DNA of 64,000 bases from Branchiostoma lanceolatum (GCF_035083965.1 NC_089732.1:4107383-4171382); one strand, 5' to 3'. Shown: positions 35,539-48,563, counted from the first letter of the stretch. Program-made: numbers and translations. The notes: generated by a model from the letters alone, not told the origin.

Positions 35539-38500
35539 CAAGAGGAATTAATTGATTGATTAATGTTAAACGTATAGGTCAGGCTTGGGCAGTTTGTTTT
35601 CGTGGTTCTCTGATTTTGAAAATCGGTGATGAAGTGGAGGAATGACAGTGAAAGCAGAGCCTTAGAAGGAAGTTTGTATTTTTTGGCCCAATCAGATTTA
35701 TCAAGGGAAAATACTATGTATTGTTTTTTTTTATTGAACACACCTCCAAGTTGGGCATTGCAGATGAAAAGTGAAGAGAAAACTGAGAGAATACACACCC
35801 CCTTTTGGGTGTGTTGCAAGCCAGTTGACATGACCAGAAAGACAGTTCCTTTTTGATTGATACTTGCCAAGAACAGGCGGGTTCAAATTTTCCTCACAGG
35901 GCTCTGTTTTCATCTAACTTGCTCTCTTCCCTTGTTTTTACATTGAAGTGTCAAAGAACCATGGAAACGAATTGGTGATCGTGAGGCCTGAGATTGTGAA
36001 AAGAAATATCCACCACTGGAAGAATGCAGTGCAATAGGGCTGAGAAAGGCAATGAATAACGGTGTATAGCTTGTAAATATTCATCAATGTCAAGGTCATC
36101 TGTGGCAGGGTTCCGAGGGCAGGCAGCCATCTTGTATCCCATCATGCACTGTTTCCCACAATGCACCTGGTTGTCTCCAACCACTGTATCCACGCTGTCA
36201 GAGGGAGTTATATGTGATTGTGATTTGGAAAAGGAGAATTTTCTCAGAAATGGAGTTGGATACTGTGGGGAAATAAGTGATGATCATATATGGGATGTGT
36301 TTTCCCCATAACCCAGTTAATGTATATTATGTAAAACTTGCTGCTTCGTGAGAGAGAAAATGTATCTAAAACCTTTAGGATTGGTGGCTGACAAAAAAAA
36401 TCATATTTTTTTTTGGTTTTTCAGTATATACAGTGTTTGGGTGTAACGAAGATTGTATGGAAAAGTTTCTCAAACCAGTTAACATCTAGTATTATGTTGT
36501 GTGTTTGTTAACAGAGCCATATGCAGCTTTGTTGGTTAATGGAAAAATTAAGGGCTTCTTTTCTTTTGTTTCTTGACATAGAAATATTACTAGAAAAAAT
36601 TTGATTATGGACACATAGGAGTTATTTGGTATTACTCAAATATCATGCAGATGCTGATATGATCATTGATTTATTCATTTAAAAACAAATGTAAGGAAAA
36701 AATGCATGCAATTCGTTTTCAGTGAGAAAAAAGTAGCTGGACTACCTTTTTATGTGCTTAGCAGAGTGACATTGCTAGCATAGGGACCTTACTTGGTTAA
36801 CTAAGAACTACTAAGTGCTTTAGGAGTGTTATGTTACTTACAAGTGTCTAAGATTTGTAGACATCTATATTACATGGAATTTGGAATTAACAACAGGAAC
36901 ATATGGATCAAATCGAATGGAAAATCGTGAAAATGATTGTTGATATCGTAATCATATTTACAAAATTTGGAACTAAAGTACGGATCAAGAATACATAATT
37001 GTGTATGTATATGTAGGCTAGAGTTGGTTAATTGGTACAAGCAGGTATGGTGAAGTGACTTTTTATTGCAAATTTTTGAAAAATTATGAGAAAAAAAAAC
37101 AAATTGTGTGATCCTTTTCAGCTGTGAAGAAACAAGAAAGATGAAAAAATTAAAAGACAACACTAAATGTTAACCAATTTGAAAAGAAAAATACTCTTTC
37201 AGAAAAGCTGAATTGTATGGAAAGATATTGTCTTGCCATACTGGTTAAAAAATGCACCCTTCCATGAACATGTATGGGTAAATTAACTGTTTGGATGTCA
37301 TCCACATAATACATACCACATAAGGTGACCATCCAATCCTTCCAATAGCAGAATGTACCCAGAACATAATGAAATGTCACCAGAACATATTACAAAGAAT
37401 ATGGTAAAATAACAATTTTCAGTGTCTTGAAATTAAGCTTGTATTTGGTCGGTTTCGCAGCATGAAGTTCACACCTTATAAGCAAGATACACTGTGACAA
37501 GTTGTTCAGCGTGATATAACCAGCTGCTGCCACGTGCCTGCTAAAGCTGGCATGTTACGCAAAATATTGTTGATTGACACAGGGATACATCGGTGACATT
37601 AACTGCTATTGCTAACTGGCCTATAACTGTTGTGAAGATATAACAAGAAATATAACCAAAAAAATTCAGCACCCCTTTGAACTTGAATGGTACATTCTTC
37701 ATGGAGATCCATGTGCATACAAAGTGTATATCTGTAAATATGTGCAAATCAGCCTATTTTGCAAGCAGGTATGTTACCATAGAGGTGTTGAAAGTTGAAG
37801 AGATGCATCTACTCACTGGTGATAGCTGTATAATGTACTAGATTGAAATGGTCAACTGTACTAAAGGGGTATGCCCTAAAGTGCACACATGTAGAATGTT
37901 ATTTGTCTCTAAGCAGATGACTCAGGCTGATTTATTTTGTTGGTTTTTGGCTGTGGTTTCTGCGTTTCTACATCTATTTCAAGTGGTACTTGCTCTCTTC
38001 CGCTAGCTGAAAATGTTCTCATTTTGTGACAAAGAAAAAATGACTGTGATGAAAGGGAAGAGGTTTTGTCTATTACTTCTAAGTAAAAGAGTCAAAACTG
38101 ATATTTTGATGGTACATGTACTCAAACTGTAAAGAAATATACCACCATCTTCCCATAGATGCTAATAACAAATTATTACAAAATGTTCATTTGTTTCAGA
38201 AGGGTCTCTTAGCCTGTATCTTATGAGCTTAGTTATGCTTAATTTTCAACTGTCTTCTTTGTCAATATTGTGTGAAACTCTATGGGAAAGAAATCTCTTA
38301 TAAGCCCATTCACAGTTCCAATTACACATGTGCAGTGTCAAAGGTGAAGGCCCCGGGCTTGTAAACAGTACTCGTCTCGACATTGTCTAGATTTGCATCA
38401 CAACGTCCCGACATGTTTTGTCTCAGGGTCAGGGGCCTTTAACTTTAACACTGTACATGGCGTAGTCGGCATCGCGAATGGGCTTTAGTGTTGAACAGAA

Positions 38501-39245
38501 ATGATGAGGCCTTGAATGTGTTTCTGATTTCCATGCAGTATTTGATGGGTTATATCATTGGTAAAATCAATAGGATGATACAGAAGGGAGCATTAGCACA
38601 ATTACTTATTATCGGCTGTATCCTGTAATGGTGTGGAAACATTTGATAGATGTCTTACACCCTCTTCCACTAAATGCTGCGGCCACTGAGTGACCAAAGA
38701 TTTGATAGAATGTCAATCAGGTCCACAAATCATTTTGTCGTTTGTTGACATTCGTTTGTCGAATCAGTTTCATCCGTTGACAAATCATTTAACAGATTCC
38801 ATTTCAGATTTCAACGAATTTCATGGAACAAATTTTCTGAACTTTTGTATGGCTTGTTGTCTTTTAAATCATCCTTTTACGTCTTGTATCATATTCCAAT
38901 TATGAAATCAAGGATCGCAGAAATCCAATTTTGGTCGCTTTACAATCGCTCAGTAATCGTCGTTCAGTGGAAAGAGGACTTTAGTACATGTGCTTGCCTG
39001 GAAAAAACCTATCAGATATTATGTAAAACAAATTTTACAACTTCCTACGATCTTCACCATGAGGGTTGCATGCATGTGACAGATGTTGTATTAAATGACA
39101 GGCATGCAAGCAATGATATTGTATTTAAGGACAAAGGTGTTTCTATTTGTAAAAGGTTTGTTTGTGGCTTACATCATATATAAATACAAACTACAGAGAC
39201 TTATGTTATTTTCCATATTCCCGTTGGCCATCAATAAAAGTATCA
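35539..39245 (+). other. Probable long RNF11 3' UTR and flank
   Basis: AT-rich DNA without a convincing coding exon. AATAAA at 39233-39238 is a possible end of a long 3' UTR, which would match the long 3' UTR known for vertebrate RNF11. Open frames here are short and show no family similarity. Confidence 0.35.
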
Positions 39246-40162
39246 AAACACTCTTTCTTTCTGGTGTTTTTTCTTTTCTTTTTTTTCAACGGGGCAGAGC
39301 CTTCTTTATATTAAGGCCTGGCTGAAATTTGCCAGTCTATGAATCTCTTCCATAGGGAAAGTTTTATTGTTTGTTCTTGATCTGCTATGGTAATGAGTTT
39401 TTGGCTCAGATAGCTCTTGGGATCCACAACTAGCACAATAGCTATTCTTCCTGTGGTCCTTAACAAAACATACACACATCAATACAACATTAAGCAACAC
39501 TGTTCCGCAATACATTAACACACGATAACATTAACACACGATAAAAAAGTTTGAAGATAACAGTGATACAGGTTTGGGCCCCTAGCAGCTGCGGGGGCGA
39601 TTTCAGTTTGAGACTTTGAAAGTTTGGCCTCCAAAATGTATCTTGCAATTGCAAAGATTCCATAAAGATATACATCTTGTAGTTTGTATATACATGTATT
39701 ACTCGGAGGGTCATAAAGACATGCCGGGATTTTCTAAACTTTGCGCTGTGTTGTACAGCCGTTGGAAGTATTCTTGGTAAATTCCCTCAGAAACATACTT
39801 ATTTTTTCCATTTATGTCAAACTCCGTTTTTGTGTCGCCCATTCTGTTGACCTTGGGTAACCTAACCTCACGTCGCCAGAACCTAATGCGTATACGGCAA
39901 TTAGCCTGCCGAATTTCTTTTCTTCTCTTTGGTCAACGTTGCATCGGAGTAACAGCCGTTACATATGTCTTTGGACACAACTAGATGAACCTCTATGCGA
40001 GATATTAACCTAAATACGCGAACACGACCTTAAACGCTTGCGTTCTGGCGACGTGCTCACGCGTACAGGTGCGTTGTGACCTTTGAACTCACCTGTACGT
40101 ATACGTTTTACTCCCGGAAGTAACTTAAGGCTGGCGGATTTCTCACCTGCGTATGCTGCAAG
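39246..40162 (+). promoter_or_regulatory. Upstream region and 5' UTR exon of CARD-TPR gene 1
   Basis: A donor (gctgcaag then gtaaga) at 40162 ends a likely 5' UTR exon that pairs with the acceptor tttttccag before the ATG at 41030. A DR1-like TGACCTTTGAACT is at 40077-40089, and an ETS-like cggaagtaac follows. The rest (39246-40060) shows nothing I can name. Confidence 0.4.
40077..40089 (-). promoter_or_regulatory. DR1-like nuclear-receptor motif
   Basis: The minus strand reads AGTTCA-A-AGGTCA, two half-sites spaced by one base, the arrangement bound by HNF4, RXR and PPAR-type receptors. It lies about 85 bp before the inferred 5' UTR donor of CARD-TPR gene 1. Confidence 0.4.
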
Positions 40163-40899
40163 GTAAGAGTCTTGTCTCTTTATCTGCAGTTTCGAAGGTC
40201 AACGTTTATTCCTAGGGCAACTTATCGTCCCTAGAATTTTACTAATTGTGATTACCTACCCTGAGTTACAATTATGAAACGTCAAAAATATCTTAAGGAT
40301 TCCATGATGCAGTCAAAGTCTACTAGCAGTATTTCTGTCTAGTTTCGGTCTGTTTCGTGTTATTACACTTAACCTTTTGCCTGCTCTGGAAATTCTAAAA
40401 CACGGTCACATGGTATCATTTTCTTAAGATCGCCTGTAAACTTAAGGTCTTTCAAGGCACCATTAAAGATTAGTCTAGTAATATTCAAGAACGTTTAAAG
40501 CAAACCGTAAACATTCGTGAATTAGTCAGACTTCGAGCTTCCATTCTAAAGTACCCATTGTCTTTCCGTGTTTCTTACTATTAAACTCGGTATCAATATT
40601 ACTGAATTCTTCATTATTCCTTACATCCACAAACAACCTTGTAAAGACTGATAACACACATAGAAAATAGTTTTGTTAATATGAATTTCCCGTCAATACA
40701 AAGCAGGGTTGGCTTTATCGGTCCCGATACTTTCGCCATCATCATTGAAGATTACAAACATATGTATTGTTCATACCATGTACTGTACTATATAAGAATC
40801 ACTGTTTAACGGGATTGTATTTGACAAGTTACGTACACATTGGTGTGCTAGCTAACATTTAACAATGATATGTTTTTAAACCTTTTCCAAAACGTATAC

Positions 40900-40975
40900 A
40901 GTTGCTTGAGTAACTTTCGCATTCAACGGTGTATCTTATTATGGATGTCTAACGTTAACCTTCATCGATGTTTCT
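40900..40975. mobile_element. Fragment of the actcaagcaact fold-back MITE family
   Basis: It reads acagttgcttgagtaacttt, then atggatgtctaacgttaacc, matching the right end of the element at 1856-2001 and its flank. It lies in the 5' UTR intron of CARD-TPR gene 1. Confidence 0.6.
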
Positions 40976-41029
40976 CGACTGCAGCTGCATTAATTGACGG
41001 TACACTTGCTTTTTCCAGACTAGCCCGTC

Positions 41030-42603
41030 ATGGCAGACAAGCCCATGTCCGAAAACCATCGAGAACTTCTCAAGAAAAAATACGTCCCGCTGACTCGTGA
41101 CCTGCACGCCAATCACGTGATCCCGTACCTGTACCAGGAGGGCGTCCTGACGGAGGAGATGAAAGAGAGGCTGGACGCCATTCCTGACGAGATGAGGCAC
41201 AAGAAGTCCCGACTACTTCTCGACCTGTTACCAACACGGGGGGACAAGGCCTTCGGGGTCTTCAGGACGGCGTTGGACGAGAATGGCTTCGATTTTCTGG
41301 CCAAGCTTCTCGACGGGGTACTACATGTAGTACTTGTTATATTGGCTGGAATTTTCAACATACTGTACATTTAGTAATAATCTTCCAATCTATGTTATTT
41401 ATGGCTTGTTTACCTCAAGGATGTGTTGGTCAACAAAGAAATACTTCAAGCATGTACACGCCAGTATTACTTATTCTCCAAGCAGAGGCTTCGATCGAGA
41501 GGGGTAGTTTTGTCCCGAACAAAAGCCTCTGCTTGGAGAATAAGTATTACTGTGTATATTTGATTTGCTAATTTTAGCCCTCGATTTCATCATGAAGTCC
41601 TGCAAATTGATGCTGTGTTTGCTGTGTTTGTTTTGTTTGTTTTTGTTTGTTTGCTTGCTTGCTTGTGTTTGTTTGTGTGCTAAAGACACAAAGCAAATGA
41701 CGATGACTTTCGTTTCAATACAGCCTCCACCGTCAGAACCGCCCAAAAATGCCGAGAGTGCCGCGTCAGTGGTTACATCTGAAGAAGTTCCGGACGGACC
41801 TCTGAAATGGCTTCGTCTGAAACTACAACCCTACAAAGACTCCTCCTCTTCGGCAAAGAAGATGATAAAAGGTTATGAAGCCATAGAGTCGGGGGCAAAG
41901 ATCCTCATCGACAGTGAATACAAGGAATCGGATGGCGTTGTGAAGATAGTAGAGGGACTCATGCACCAAGAGCGCCTCAATCCTAAAAGTTTTAAACGCA
42001 TTCTCTACGATACCAACCATCTAAACTTAAACCAGGAACGCCTAAGTAAGCTTTTGACCGGCCAGCAAGACGAAAGCCCTGCCTACAGTTCCTGCTTGCT
42101 CCTCCAGGCGGCGCCCTTATTCGTTGACGAGAATCGAGCTGCAAGGATGAGGAAGATCGTGGAAGTCGTCCTGAAGAGAGGGGAGGAGGACCCTCTTCAC
42201 AAATACCTCCACCACGTCTACTGCATGCTGGGCGGCACTATTCTAGAGATGAACTATGACCACCCCTCTCCTGCCCTACCAGCTTGCACCAGCGCTCTGA
42301 CGTACAAGCAGGACTACGCCTTAGCTATACACCTAGCGGCAAGAGTGTTCCATGGTTCTCTCTCCGCAGGACGCCATCCAACAGTTCTACCGCTACCTGC
42401 AGCTCGCCCCTCCGCGCGACAAGCGGGTCCACTGGGCGCACTACTTTCTGGCGATCCTGTACAGTCGGCAGTCGGAGCCTGAGAAGGCGGAGGATCACTA
42501 CAAGCAGGCCATGGAAGAGGAGAAAAAACTGCTCCCTACGTTTAGTGTTGGATGGGCGAGGGAGAAGGCGCAGGAAGTCTTACCAGAAGTGTCAACTAAG
42601 TGA
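41030..42603 (+). CDS. CARD plus TPR-like protein, copy 1, frameshifted near 3' end
   Basis: Exon 41030-41317 (96 codons) is a complete CARD: six-helix pattern with PLTRDLHANHVIPYLYQEGV, LTEEMKERLDAIP and LLDLLPTRGDKAFGVFRTAL, the typical heterotypic death-fold interaction module. Exon 2 starts at 41724 and encodes a helical, TPR-like region (HKYLHHVYCMLGG, AIHLAA). Compared with copies 2 and 3, one extra A at about 42341 shifts the frame. As written the protein ends at 42482 (about 348 residues), while the family C-terminus (RVHWAHYFLAILYSRQSEPE) continues in another frame to 42603. It is either a real truncation or pseudogene, or a sequence error. An AATAAA is at 42697-42702. Role inferred: scaffold in death or immune signalling. 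Confidence 0.85.
41462..41552. mobile_element. Small fold-back element with ctccaagcagagg arms
   Basis: Arms 41462-41490 and 41524-41552 are inverted copies (cttattctccaagcagaggc) around cgatcgagaggggtagtttt. It is in the intron of CARD-TPR gene 1. Related end sequence occurs in the fold-backs at 48367-48563 and 51884-51982. Confidence 0.8.
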
Positions 42604-43639
42604 CGTGTCAACGTAAAACTGACTTTTTAAGTGCCTTTCTTTTATAAAAGTTCCAGTAGGGAAAGTACGAGAGCATGTGCCCGCTGTTGTGTCATAAATA
42701 AATGGCTATATTACGAATAAAAAGATAATCATTCAACATGCTTCACTGGCTAAGCTGAACTAAGCTAAATCACTCTTGTGGAGGCAAAATGAGATTAAAC
42801 TAACGTAAAAATGCATTTAATTTGTCATTCAGAAAATATTTTAAAACAAATCTGAGATAGCTTTATCGCAAGCATCAATTGCAAATGACATTGTAGAAAT
42901 ACTTAACTTTGATTCATGTTGTAATCCAGAGAAACGCAAAGTGTTATTCAAGAAGAATACCTTTAGCTATCTACCATTGTTCTAATTCTAACAATATTGT
43001 CTTAATTTTTTATGTACAGATGTTGAATTAACATGAAGTGGAAAAAATGTGAGTGTTAACTAAATTATAATTATAAGAATGCCATTATTATTCCGAACTC
43101 ATGTTGCTTAGAATTATCATATCCGTCGCTATAGACTGATAGTGGATTATATAACTGTCAGCGACATACCTCTGTTATCCATGGGTTATTTTTCACAGTG
43201 TTTTGACAAGCTTGTCAGTTATCTGATAATGTACGTGTATGTGAATGATATGCTTCCCAAGCCATAAGCTGCCTTAGCAGGCCTCTACTGGCTGCAGAAT
43301 TAGATCTTTGCTTCAGCAATTTCTTGCCGACGAAAACGAAAAGCATAAATTCAGTGTGTGTGTACTCTAATGTTATCTTGTTGTTTATGTTCTTTTATTC
43401 TGCTGAATAAAGATTGCAAAACATTCTAATGAAATGAATAAATAAATGAATAAATGAATAAAAAACAGTTCACCAGCAAATTACAATATATTTGACTGAT
43501 GAAGGTTTGTATTTTGATATTCAGAATCAAAGTACTACTATTTTGGACTTTTTTTCTATTGCCGCTTGCTCTGGAATACTTTGCTTTATCGTCTCACCTT
43601 TCGTATGTGGCAGCTGAATTACAATGGTAGTTCTGTAAG
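42604..43639. other. Intergenic DNA between CARD-TPR genes 1 and 2
   Basis: AT-rich. A short aatgaataaataaatgaata microsatellite lies around 43433-43462. I see no gene or named element. Confidence 0.5.
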
Positions 43640-43815
43640 TTTACGACCTAAAGCTCCGCCATACGGGACCGGCGGACATACGTCCCCCTCCGATAGCACG
43701 ATGCGACACTTTTCCAGTCGTGTCCAGACCCAAGCGCGAACTCGGGTCGCTGGCTCCACGAAAGTGGAACCCATATGGTGAGAGGCAGAGTGCGTAAACC
43801 ACTGCACCACAATAC
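43640..43815 (-). mobile_element. tRNA-derived SINE, family C
   Basis: Read on the minus strand, the head is gtggtgcagtggtttacgca (A-box type), then gacccgagttcgcgc (B-box type), then a unique body. It ends about 12 bp before the DR1-like motif upstream of CARD-TPR gene 2. Confidence 0.6.
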
Positions 43816-43827
43816 CTTGAAGCGAAG

Positions 43828-43840
43828 TGACCTTTCACCT
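43828..43840 (-). promoter_or_regulatory. DR1-like nuclear-receptor motif
   Basis: The minus strand reads AGGTGA-A-AGGTCA. It is followed by an ETS-like gcggaagtac and by a likely 5' UTR exon with donor gttcaag then gtaaga near 43919. The order DR1, ETS-like site, donor matches CARD-TPR gene 1. Confidence 0.4.
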
Positions 43841-44314
43841 TTTGAGCAGAACCATGACGTATGCGGAAGTACCTGAGCTTACCTGTTCCGTCGCGTCTTG
43901 CACACCTGAGACGTTCAAGGTAAGATTTTATAGCGATTTCTATAAGTACATTTTTGTACGCATATGTACGTTACAAAGCATTTTCTGCTACTCAAGGTCA
44001 CTAAGCTGGCGTAGGTGTCTACAACTGGAATCAGATTTTGTTCTTAGAGCAGAACAGCAACACTATATTTCGCTCAAAGCTACTATAGTGTATCCATGCA
44101 TGATCGCCTTCCAAGAAAACAGAGAACAATAACTCGGCTTCGTCTACAATACTTATGACTTTCACCACCTATGTCAGAAAGGTTTTCAACGTGATAACTT
44201 TAGAATATAGTCTCTCTTTGGTTAATGTTGCGTGCCCCAAATCTGACGTTCAGAAAGCTACTAGATAATGGCGACTTCGTCGTTTCTCTTTCTTGTATTT
44301 CAGGTGGCTTCACC

Positions 44315-46079
44315 ATGGCAGACGTCCCCATGTCGGACAGGCACCGTGACGTCATCCGTAAGAAGTACGTTCCGCTGTCACGTGATCTCAAATCCCAGCA
44401 CGTACTGAACTACTTGTACCAGGAGAAGGTGGGTAGAAGGTGACAATATACACTGTGTACTCTACATATATATTGCTAGTAACACCCTCAAGTTTAATTC
44501 AATGTAGACTCCAATCCTTGTTTCAGCAATCAGCAACACTGAAACGGTCGTAGCTTCAGGTACTTCCCCAGGGCCCCGTCACATTCGTCGCATGGTAGCT
44601 TTACGACAGAACATGAGGAACAGTCTATGGACAGTTGTGGGGGTGTCGTACAAGATTCAGTTGTCTTGGGATGGGAAAAGCTGCCATAGCCACGCTGATG
44701 ATCCTACGACTAAACAACCGTATGACATTTGTGACCATGTCGTCCCGTTGCCTTACGTACAGGTGCTTACTGAGGAGATGATGGAGGATCTAGCCGCCAT
44801 CCCTGACGAGAGGTGCAGCTACAAGGCCAGGAAACTTCTGGACCTGATCATGACTAGAGGGGACCGGGCATTCGGTGTCTTCAAACAGGCGCTGGAGGAA
44901 TCCGGTTATGAACATCTTGCTGAGCTTCTGGAAGAGGTTTGTGTGACTTTTCCATTTGTTTTGTTGCTTGTGACAGTCGTAAAAGAACTTACGAAAGTCG
45001 CAGTACTTCTGTTGTGTCAATAACGATTACTGTGTTAAGTGTGTATCTGTGTTACTTAATAATCATTACTAGCTTGCGTCGAGCCCCCCTCACAGGTTTA
45101 ATCAGAATTGCATCAGTGCGTTTGTTGCCTGCTTCACGTAGTTTCAAACTTGTTTGTTTGTTTGTTTTTTGTTTTTAAGAATAACCAGTACTTCAATCCA
45201 TTGCAGCCTCCGTTGCCCAAACCACTCGTCGAAAGTGGGCAGTATCGCGACAAAGAATCGCCAGGGGTCGCTTCTGAGGAGGTTCCCGAAGGACCGTTGA
45301 AATCGCTACGCCTCAGTCTGCAGCCGTACAGGGAGACTATTTCCGCCAAGAAAATCATCGAGGGTTGCAGACTCATGGAGGCGGGAGCTGAAATCCTCAA
45401 CAACAGCGGTTATACCGACACTGAGGGCTTGAAGAAGGTTGTTGAGGGATTCATGGTACAAGAACGTCTCACTGCGCGCAGCTACGAACGGTTCCTGTAC
45501 AGCCCTGACCATCTCGGCTTGGACAGGACACGGTTAGCCGAACTCATGACCACACAACTCCACCACAACCCCACCGACAGTACCTGCCTGTTCCTACAGG
45601 CAGCGCTGCTACCGTTCGACGACACACGCGTACAGGAGATGAGAAAGGTGGTTGACGTCATTGTAGAGAACGGAGAAGAAGACCCGCTCCACAAATATCT
45701 CCACCACGTCTATTGTGTCCTGGGAGATAGCCTCTTAAATCTGTACCGTGACAGTCCATCCTGTGCCTTACCCGCCTTCACAACCGCGTTGATGTACAAG
45801 CGGGACTACCCCACAGCGGTGCACCTGTCGGCAGAGTGTTCCATGGTTCTATCCCCGCAGGATGCCATAGAACAGTTCCACCGCTACCTGCAGCTTGCCC
45901 CGCCGTGCGACAAGCGGGTCCACTGGGCGCACTACTTTCTGGCGATCCTGTACAGTCGGCAGTCGGAGCCGGAGAAGGCGGAGGAACACTACAGACTGGC
46001 TGTAGAGGCGGAGGACAAACGCCTGCCTACGTCCGTGATGGGATGGGCGAAAGAGGTGGCACAGAAGGTGTTCGCTTAG
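44315..46079 (+). CDS. CARD plus TPR-like protein, copy 2 (intact)
   Basis: Exons 44315-44428, 44763-44936 and 45207-46079 are GT-AG and in phase, giving 386 residues. Residues 1-96 are a CARD (YVPLSRDLKSQHVLNYLYQE, LTEEMMEDLAAIPDERCSYK, GDRAFGVFKQALEESGYEHL). Residues 97-386 are helical with a clear TPR near the end (AHYFLAILYSRQSEPEKAEE, HYRLAVEAE) and a preceding TPR-like pair (YPTAVHLSAECSMV, QFHRYLQLAPPCD). The CARD is split by an intron that copies 1 and 3 lack. The ATG follows an acceptor (tattttcag) and a short leader. A CARD would recruit partner CARDs; TPR repeats usually bind proteins. This architecture is not one I can name from vertebrates. Confidence 0.9.
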
Positions 46080-47400
46080 AAAGAGCTGGACAAGTTCATG
46101 CTCAGAGAAAGAGCCTGCCATGGTTTTGTTTGTTAATGGGTCTTTTCCTTGTCGATTTCCGACATTGTAGAGATGTAGAGATGATAATGACTTCAAAGAA
46201 CGGATGACTTGGAACATGGAGAGTACTACTGGCTTCAGGACAGTTTACATCAAAATTCTAAAAGTTCAAAGCTCCAATGGTAAATAGCTAACAGTACTTT
46301 GACAATTAAACTTTTATACTTGTACATACATTAGATGAATCAAATATCATATACATGTACGTTCAAGTACAATGCACTATAAGGAGCCATAAAGCCTTTA
46401 AACTACCGAGACCGAGTGAACCAAACAAAGTCCGCCAACACATGTACTCAAACCTCAGCATTCTATCAGTCAAGAAATTACTAGCTACTTATTACAAATC
46501 ACAGGAAAACTCCATATACTCAACCGACAACATATGCACCATGGTCCTCTATCTGTAGATGTGACGAGTACCTGGCAACCTAAAATCATACCTCTTGTTT
46601 TTCTATTGTTCATTTTTTGTATCATATTGTATTGTATTGTATTGTAGTTTTATTGTTTATTTGTTGAGGAGCCGGCCCTGTAGAGAAACCAGGTTTCTGC
46701 AGTGCCGGCTCCTCACAGATTTGTTTTTAATCTGTAAAGCCGAATAGAAAAATATTTTTAAAAGTCGGTGTGTACCATACGGCACTCCGATTACACACTC
46801 AGCACGACCTGGGGCTGTCAGGGTATACTGTCGAAGATAGGTGCTGGAGTGTGACATGAAACAAAAATGAAATGAAAATGACATAGGGATGGTTAATGGA
46901 GTACCCATATTTATGTTTTTCTCTCTTCTTCCTCAGTGATGAATAGAATTTGTCGAGGATAATTCTTTTGTGACGCTGGGCTCAAGCGCTCAACTATTGA
47001 CTTTGATATTTTAGACAACGTCATTAAACAACTAGAATTAAACGTTTACGGTTCTAACATTTGATGACAAAACAGGATGAATATAAACGGTTGTTTTATG
47101 ATATTTCAGCTACGCAAAATCCTTCGTAGGAGCTAGTCGTGATCAGGTATTCCTTTCTCCTATAACATAGTGTTGACTACAGCTCCAGTGTGACCTGAAG
47201 CCAACGCCTGAATGTTTTCGCTCGTCTGTTTTTGCACGTACATAATGAAGTTGCGGCGTCTTGTATGTTCTCAATTGATGGAATCTCTTGAAAGCCAGTG
47301 ATATGATAACACGTAAAAGGCGTAGAAACATATAGAAATGAAGCATGAAAAAATGTAGTTTAGACAAGACTTTGCTGAGGGTTTTTGTAAAACGCGCCAC
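46080..47400. other. Intergenic DNA between CARD-TPR genes 2 and 3
   Basis: It contains a ttgtattgtattgtattgta run at about 46625-46650 and a hairpin with arms gaggagccggc and gccggctcctc (about 46660-46715). The adjoining tgtaaagccgaatag-type sequence may be the 3' tail of a retroposon. No gene is seen. Confidence 0.4.
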
Positions 47401-47410
47401 GTACGTCACC

Positions 47411-47423
47411 CAACCTTTCACCT
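47411..47423 (-). promoter_or_regulatory. DR1-like motif upstream of CARD-TPR gene 3
   Basis: The minus strand reads AGGTGA-A-AGGTTG, one base poorer than the copies before genes 1 and 2. A possible 5' UTR exon ends at 47657 (cattaag then gttagt), pairing with the acceptor aacag just before the gene 3 ATG. Confidence 0.3.
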
Positions 47424-48366
47424 TCGACATCGCATAGAGGGTCGCGTTAGCTGACGTCAAAACTGTATATCTCCCTGTCAGACGAGTTCCGGAATCTCCC
47501 GACGCTATATTTAGGGTTGGAAACCTTCGTTATCCCCCTGTGACTCGTTTTATCCGACAAAAACAGAAACGGTAGATGTGGTCCGGGTTGAGTCTACACA
47601 CATACGAGTAGCCACGCCGTTAGCGGAATGTTTGGATGCCGCCGGGAAGTCATTAAGGTTAGTAAAGCCAGCGTCTTTCTCTACATGGGAATTGTGCTTG
47701 GATTTCTACTGAGGCGTCCCAGCCTATAAGTATTACATAAATACGACGTTGTTGGTATGGCATCATAGCCATTTGCGTCAGTTTGTGTAAATCTGTCTGT
47801 GTGACAAGACAAGGTATGTGTATGAAGGGACAATTCGTTAGATAAGCGGTGAATGAAGATGAAATGTGTTCCAGTAACCGGACGACTCTGGTAGTTTATT
47901 TCTAAGCAGGCGTATAGTTTCGTACGTTTTGTGGTTTCGATTTCTACGTCTTTCAACCGTTATGAGTGAAAGTGATCTCAAACCAGTCTAACTCAAATGA
48001 ACTCAATGAACAGACGAGTTAACCTTCCACTGCCCACGACAGAAATGTGGGTTGTTTTCATAGGACGCTTTGGCGTACAAAATCATGGTACAGTCATCCA
48101 CTCCTTTTAGCAAACATGCCACTCACAGTGCACTACACTGTGCAAATCATATGCCGTCTTTTAACTTGTGTTGCAGCGGTTTTCACATGGAGCTTTCTTT
48201 TCTCGTCCATAATCATGGTACAGACATCCGCCCCTAGCAAACGCTCCACTGAACGTAAATCAACTGGCTGGCTGGCTGTGGAGTATTTTGGTAATCCTTG
48301 AGTCCATTCACGGTGCGCACAAGCCGTCTGCTGGGCATGTTTGTCCAACTGCCAGGGCGAATTGTC

Positions 48367-48563
48367 TCCAAGCAGAGGTTGGTGGAGAAGATTGTGATCA
48401 TTTTGATAAATGCCTCGTTTTCTGTCGGTACTACATGTAGCTCTCCACCAGTGACCTTTTACTATGGCATACGCCCGTTTTCTAGTACCGGCACTGTGGA
48501 GAGTACGTACCGACTACCGACGGAAAACGGGGCGTATGATAAAAGGGTAATAATCTTCTCCAC
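48367..48563. mobile_element. Fold-back element with 67-bp arms
   Basis: Arms 48382-48448 and 48496-48563 are inverted, both beginning gtggagaag and containing cgttttctgtcggta. The spacer holds a further partial copy (cttttactatggcatacgcc). The left flank ctccaagcagaggtt matches the fold-back at 41462. Confidence 0.7.

Noticed and set aside
38690-39325. Open frames of 71-112 codons in the RNF11 3' flank
   Set aside because: Composition is like the surrounding AT-rich DNA, there are no recognisable motifs, and the frames overlap a likely 3' UTR.
42330-42380. Intron in CARD-TPR copy 1 ending at tctctctccgcag
   Set aside because: The same pyrimidine-rich coding stretch is present and in frame in copies 2 and 3, and no donor fits. 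A one-base insertion explains the shift better.
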